Source of the DNA: Gammaproteobacteria bacterium
GTDB lineage: Bacteria > Pseudomonadota > Gammaproteobacteria > Steroidobacterales > Woeseiaceae
Direction: 5' to 3'
NCBI GenBank assembly: GCA_030641695.1
Contig: DAOWGY010000318.1
Coordinates: 1-7,017 of the forward strand
DNA length: 7,017 nt
Positions 5,714-7,017 of this stretch are shown here, piece after piece. Made by a program: the position numbers and the translations under genes. The notes under the pieces were generated by a model, which did no database searches, was not told the origin of the DNA, and saw only the letters and a list, made by a program, of their open reading frames with translations. Every line of letters starts with the position of its first letter. The stretch's first letter is position 1.

Positions 5714-6474
5714 CTATCGACCCGAGATACTTCGAGCTGATCCAGGCCGCCATCGACGGCGAGATCGATGCGGCTGGCAAGGCAGAGCTTGAGACGTTCC
5801 TGGCTGAGAGCGACGAGGGTCGGGCGGTGTACGAAGACCTGGCGACGCTGTGCCAGTCTCTCGATGGCATGCCCGAGATCGATTCGCCACCGCACCTCAG
5901 GCACATACTCCTTAATATGGCTCCTGCGACGTCTGCGCCCAGACCCGCACCTGGCGTTTGGCAGCGTATCTTTTCCGGTCCCGCGCTCGGCTACATCGGC
6001 ATGTTCGCGGCCTGCGTGGCACTAACGCTTGCGCTACTTGATTCCGGGCAGATATCCCGTGATGCCTTCGATGACGTCACAGGCCTCGTCGGCACCATTG
6101 CTAATTCCGAATTCGTGGCTCCGGAGCACGGCACCATTTCCGTCGATAAAAGTGAGGTCGCCGGTACCGTGACCCTCCGCAGCACCGGGCCGATTCTTAT
6201 CGTCGACTTCGATCTCAGCGCGAAACAGCCGATCCGGATCCTTGCCGAGTACTCCGACAAGTCGATCTGGTTCAATGGTTTTGCCCAGCTCGAAAGCACT
6301 GGCACGAGCATCGCCGCAGATTCAGGCGCCGTGACCCTGGAGATGGACGGCAAGCGACGCTATGCCGTTTATCTCAACAACCCGGGCCAGAGGCCCGCAA
6401 CGATCAATTTGCGATTCATGGTGGGCGGCGAACTCATCCATGAGGCACAGCTGAATTATGGGGAGTCTGACTAG
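5710..6474 (+). CDS. Putative membrane-bound anti-sigma factor without zinc motif
   Basis: This 254-residue protein overlaps the sigma gene by four bases. Residues 1-70 form a soluble helical region beginning with FELIQAAIDGEIDAAGKAEL; the DGE followed by helices and a proline-led segment (SPPHLRHILLNM) resembles the sigma-binding domain of ECF anti-sigma factors. A Pro-rich linker (71-82) leads to one membrane helix (about 91-110, ALGYIGMFAACVALTLALL). About 140 further residues should be periplasmic and look beta-rich, with no family that I recognise. The HxxxCxxC zinc motif of ZAS-type anti-sigma factors is absent; there are only two cysteines, one early and one in the membrane helix. The role as inhibitor of the adjacent sigma factor rests on gene order, the DGE-type N terminus and topology, so it is inference. 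Confidence 0.72.
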   Translation: MTIDPRYFELIQAAIDGEIDAAGKAELETFLAESDEGRAVYEDLATLCQSLDGMPEIDSPPHLRHILLNMAPATSAPRPAPGVWQRIFSGPALGYIGMFAACVALTLALLDSGQISRDAFDDVTGLVGTIANSEFVAPEHGTISVDKSEVAGTVTLRSTGPILIVDFDLSAKQPIRILAEYSDKSIWFNGFAQLESTGTSIAADSGAVTLEMDGKRRYAVYLNNPGQRPATINLRFMVGGELIHEAQLNYGESD

Positions 6475-6486
6475 GCGAAAACGCCT
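6473..6486 (+). other. Short hairpin at the end of the putative anti-sigma gene
   Basis: AGGCG, an AAAA loop and CGCCT form a 5-bp stem, extendable to 7 bp with one wobble pair (6471-6488), and it overlaps the TAG stop codon at 6472-6474. No T tract follows, so it is not a typical intrinsic terminator. It could protect the 3' end of the upstream message or weaken readthrough into the repeat protein gene. Confidence 0.35.
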
Positions 6487-6492
6487 GGTTGA

Positions 6493-6518
6493 CCAACTTT
6501 ATCTGCCCTGGCGTGTAC
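6493..6518 (+). promoter_or_regulatory. Predicted ECF-type promoter before the repeat protein gene
   Basis: CCAACTTT (6493-6500), 13 bases, then TGTAC (6514-6518) repeats exactly the boxes and spacing found in front of the sigma gene. The intervening bases also share TCTG and GGC, shifted by one position. Transcription would start near 6525, leaving about 50 bases of leader before the ATG at 6575. TTGACC (6489-6494) overlaps the first box and resembles a housekeeping -35, but no good -10 lies 16-18 bases further on. Confidence 0.58.
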
Positions 6519-6543
6519 TACGCATAGGTTAGGCAGCAAAAAC

Positions 6544-6558
6544 GCCCGATAGACGGGC
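6544..6558. other. GC stem-loop in the leader of the repeat protein gene
   Basis: GCCCG, an ATAGA loop and CGGGC form a 5-bp all-GC stem just before the ribosome site GGAAGGGGA (6560-6568). On the minus strand the same stem is followed by GTTTTTG, so it could act as a weak terminator for transcripts entering from the right. On the plus strand it is a leader hairpin that could affect ribosome access. Confidence 0.35.
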
Positions 6559-6574
6559 AGGAAGGGGACTGAAA

Positions 6575-7017
6575 ATGGCTACCAGCAACAAAACAATTCC
6601 CGCCGTTATAGTCGGAGCAATCGTCTTGATTGCGGTCGTCTACTTCGGCGGTATTTTTCCCGCCGGCGATGAGGTTACCGGCACAGTCGCGCCAGCCGAA
6701 CGCTACCGCGGAGATTCGCTTACGGCCGATGACGTCCAACTGGGGGATCAGGCGGTCCAGGAGTTGATGCAAACCGATGCTTTCGACAGGATGATCAAAG
6801 ACGAGTCCTTCAGAGAGCTTGCGGGAACTGCCGCGTTTGCTGACCTGCTGGGTGATGCGCGCTACGCGGATCTGCTGGGTGATGCGCGCTACGCAGAAAT
6901 ACTGGGTGATGCGCGCTTCGCGGATCTGCTGGGTGATGCGCGCTTCGCGGATCTGCTGGGTGATGCGCGCTTCGCGGATCTGCTGGGTGATGCGCGCTTC
7001 GCCGATCTGCTGGGTGA
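6575..7017 (+). CDS. Membrane-anchored nonapeptide-repeat protein (3' truncated by window)
   Basis: ATG 6575 has a strong ribosome site (GGAAGGGGA) six bases upstream, and the frame remains open to the window edge, giving 147 residues. Residues about 8-28 form one membrane helix (IPAVIVGAIVLIAVVYFGG) after a short lysine-containing N terminus, so the remainder is probably periplasmic, anchored as an uncleaved signal or possibly exported. Residues 30-57 form a spacer (GDEVTGTVAPAERYRG and onward). From residue 58 the protein is built of nine-residue units that begin diverged (DQAVQELMQ, TDAFDRMIK, DESFRELAG, TAAFADLLG) and become near-identical DAR[FY]ADLLG, six of which are in view. I do not recognise a named family. 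A shared promoter motif ties it to the sigma operon; a structural or stress-related envelope role is a guess. Confidence 0.85.
   Translation, partial: MATSNKTIPAVIVGAIVLIAVVYFGGIFPAGDEVTGTVAPAERYRGDSLTADDVQLGDQAVQELMQTDAFDRMIKDESFRELAGTAAFADLLGDARYADLLGDARYAEILGDARFADLLGDARFADLLGDARFADLLGDARFADLLG
6854..7015 (+). repeat. In-frame 27-bp tandem repeat (coding minisatellite), continues past the window
   Basis: There are six consecutive 27-bp units, each encoding DAR[FY]A[DE][LI]LG. Units 3, 4 and 5 (6908-6988) are identical in DNA. Unit 6 differs from them by one silent change (GCG to GCC), unit 1 by one base (Tyr for Phe), and unit 2 is the most diverged (YAEIL). The array is still running at the last base. 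There are no unique spacers between units. Because 27 is a multiple of three, gain or loss of units would keep the reading frame. Confidence 0.95.

Noticed and set aside
6854..7017. Regular short repeats as a possible CRISPR array
   Set aside because: Units abut without unique spacers, all are in frame in one open reading frame, and silent changes occur between units, so it is a coding tandem repeat.

Overview
The window looks like part of a gammaproteobacterial chromosome. It is moderately GC-rich and densely packed, with Shine-Dalgarno-led genes and proteobacterial families (HupE/UreJ_2, a cupin-type AraC regulator, a GrxC-like glutaredoxin). The lineage is judged from protein style only; no rRNA or other marker is present. 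No tRNA, insertion sequence, CRISPR array or attachment site was seen, and no gene-free stretch exceeds about 116 bases.

Left part (1-2404). The 3' end of a HupE/UreJ-like membrane protein gene runs into a convergent two-gene unit on the minus strand. That unit encodes a glutaredoxin with a CPYS active site, followed by an exported isochorismatase-family cysteine hydrolase, and it ends at a good intrinsic terminator (275-301). Divergent from it is an AraC-family regulator with an N-terminal cupin domain. The 125-base region between glutaredoxin and regulator (1437-1561) probably holds the control sites for both.

Right part (2497-7017). This is a signalling cascade written in order on the plus strand: a single-domain class III nucleotide cyclase, a GAF-PP2C (RsbU/SpoIIE-like) phosphatase, an RsbW-like ATPase/kinase and an RsbV-like STAS protein, the first two and the last two overlapping. 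After 60 bases come an RpoE-like ECF sigma factor and an overlapping membrane protein that looks like a zinc-less anti-sigma factor. After another 100 bases comes a membrane-anchored protein made of nine-residue tandem repeats, which runs off the window end.

The most interesting signals are in this right part. The same bipartite element, CCAACTTT-N13-TGTAC, occurs just upstream of the sigma gene and again upstream of the repeat protein gene, with identical spacing. It has the form of an ECF promoter (AAC-type -35), which suggests that the sigma factor drives itself, its putative anti-sigma factor and the repeat protein. The repeat protein carries a coding minisatellite of 27-bp units that are almost identical in DNA. 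My working model (inference) is that a signal read by the GAF phosphatase, possibly with cyclic nucleotide from the cyclase, flips an RsbV/RsbW partner switch. The switch then alters the activity of the ECF sigma/anti-sigma pair, whose main visible target is the nonapeptide-repeat envelope protein.
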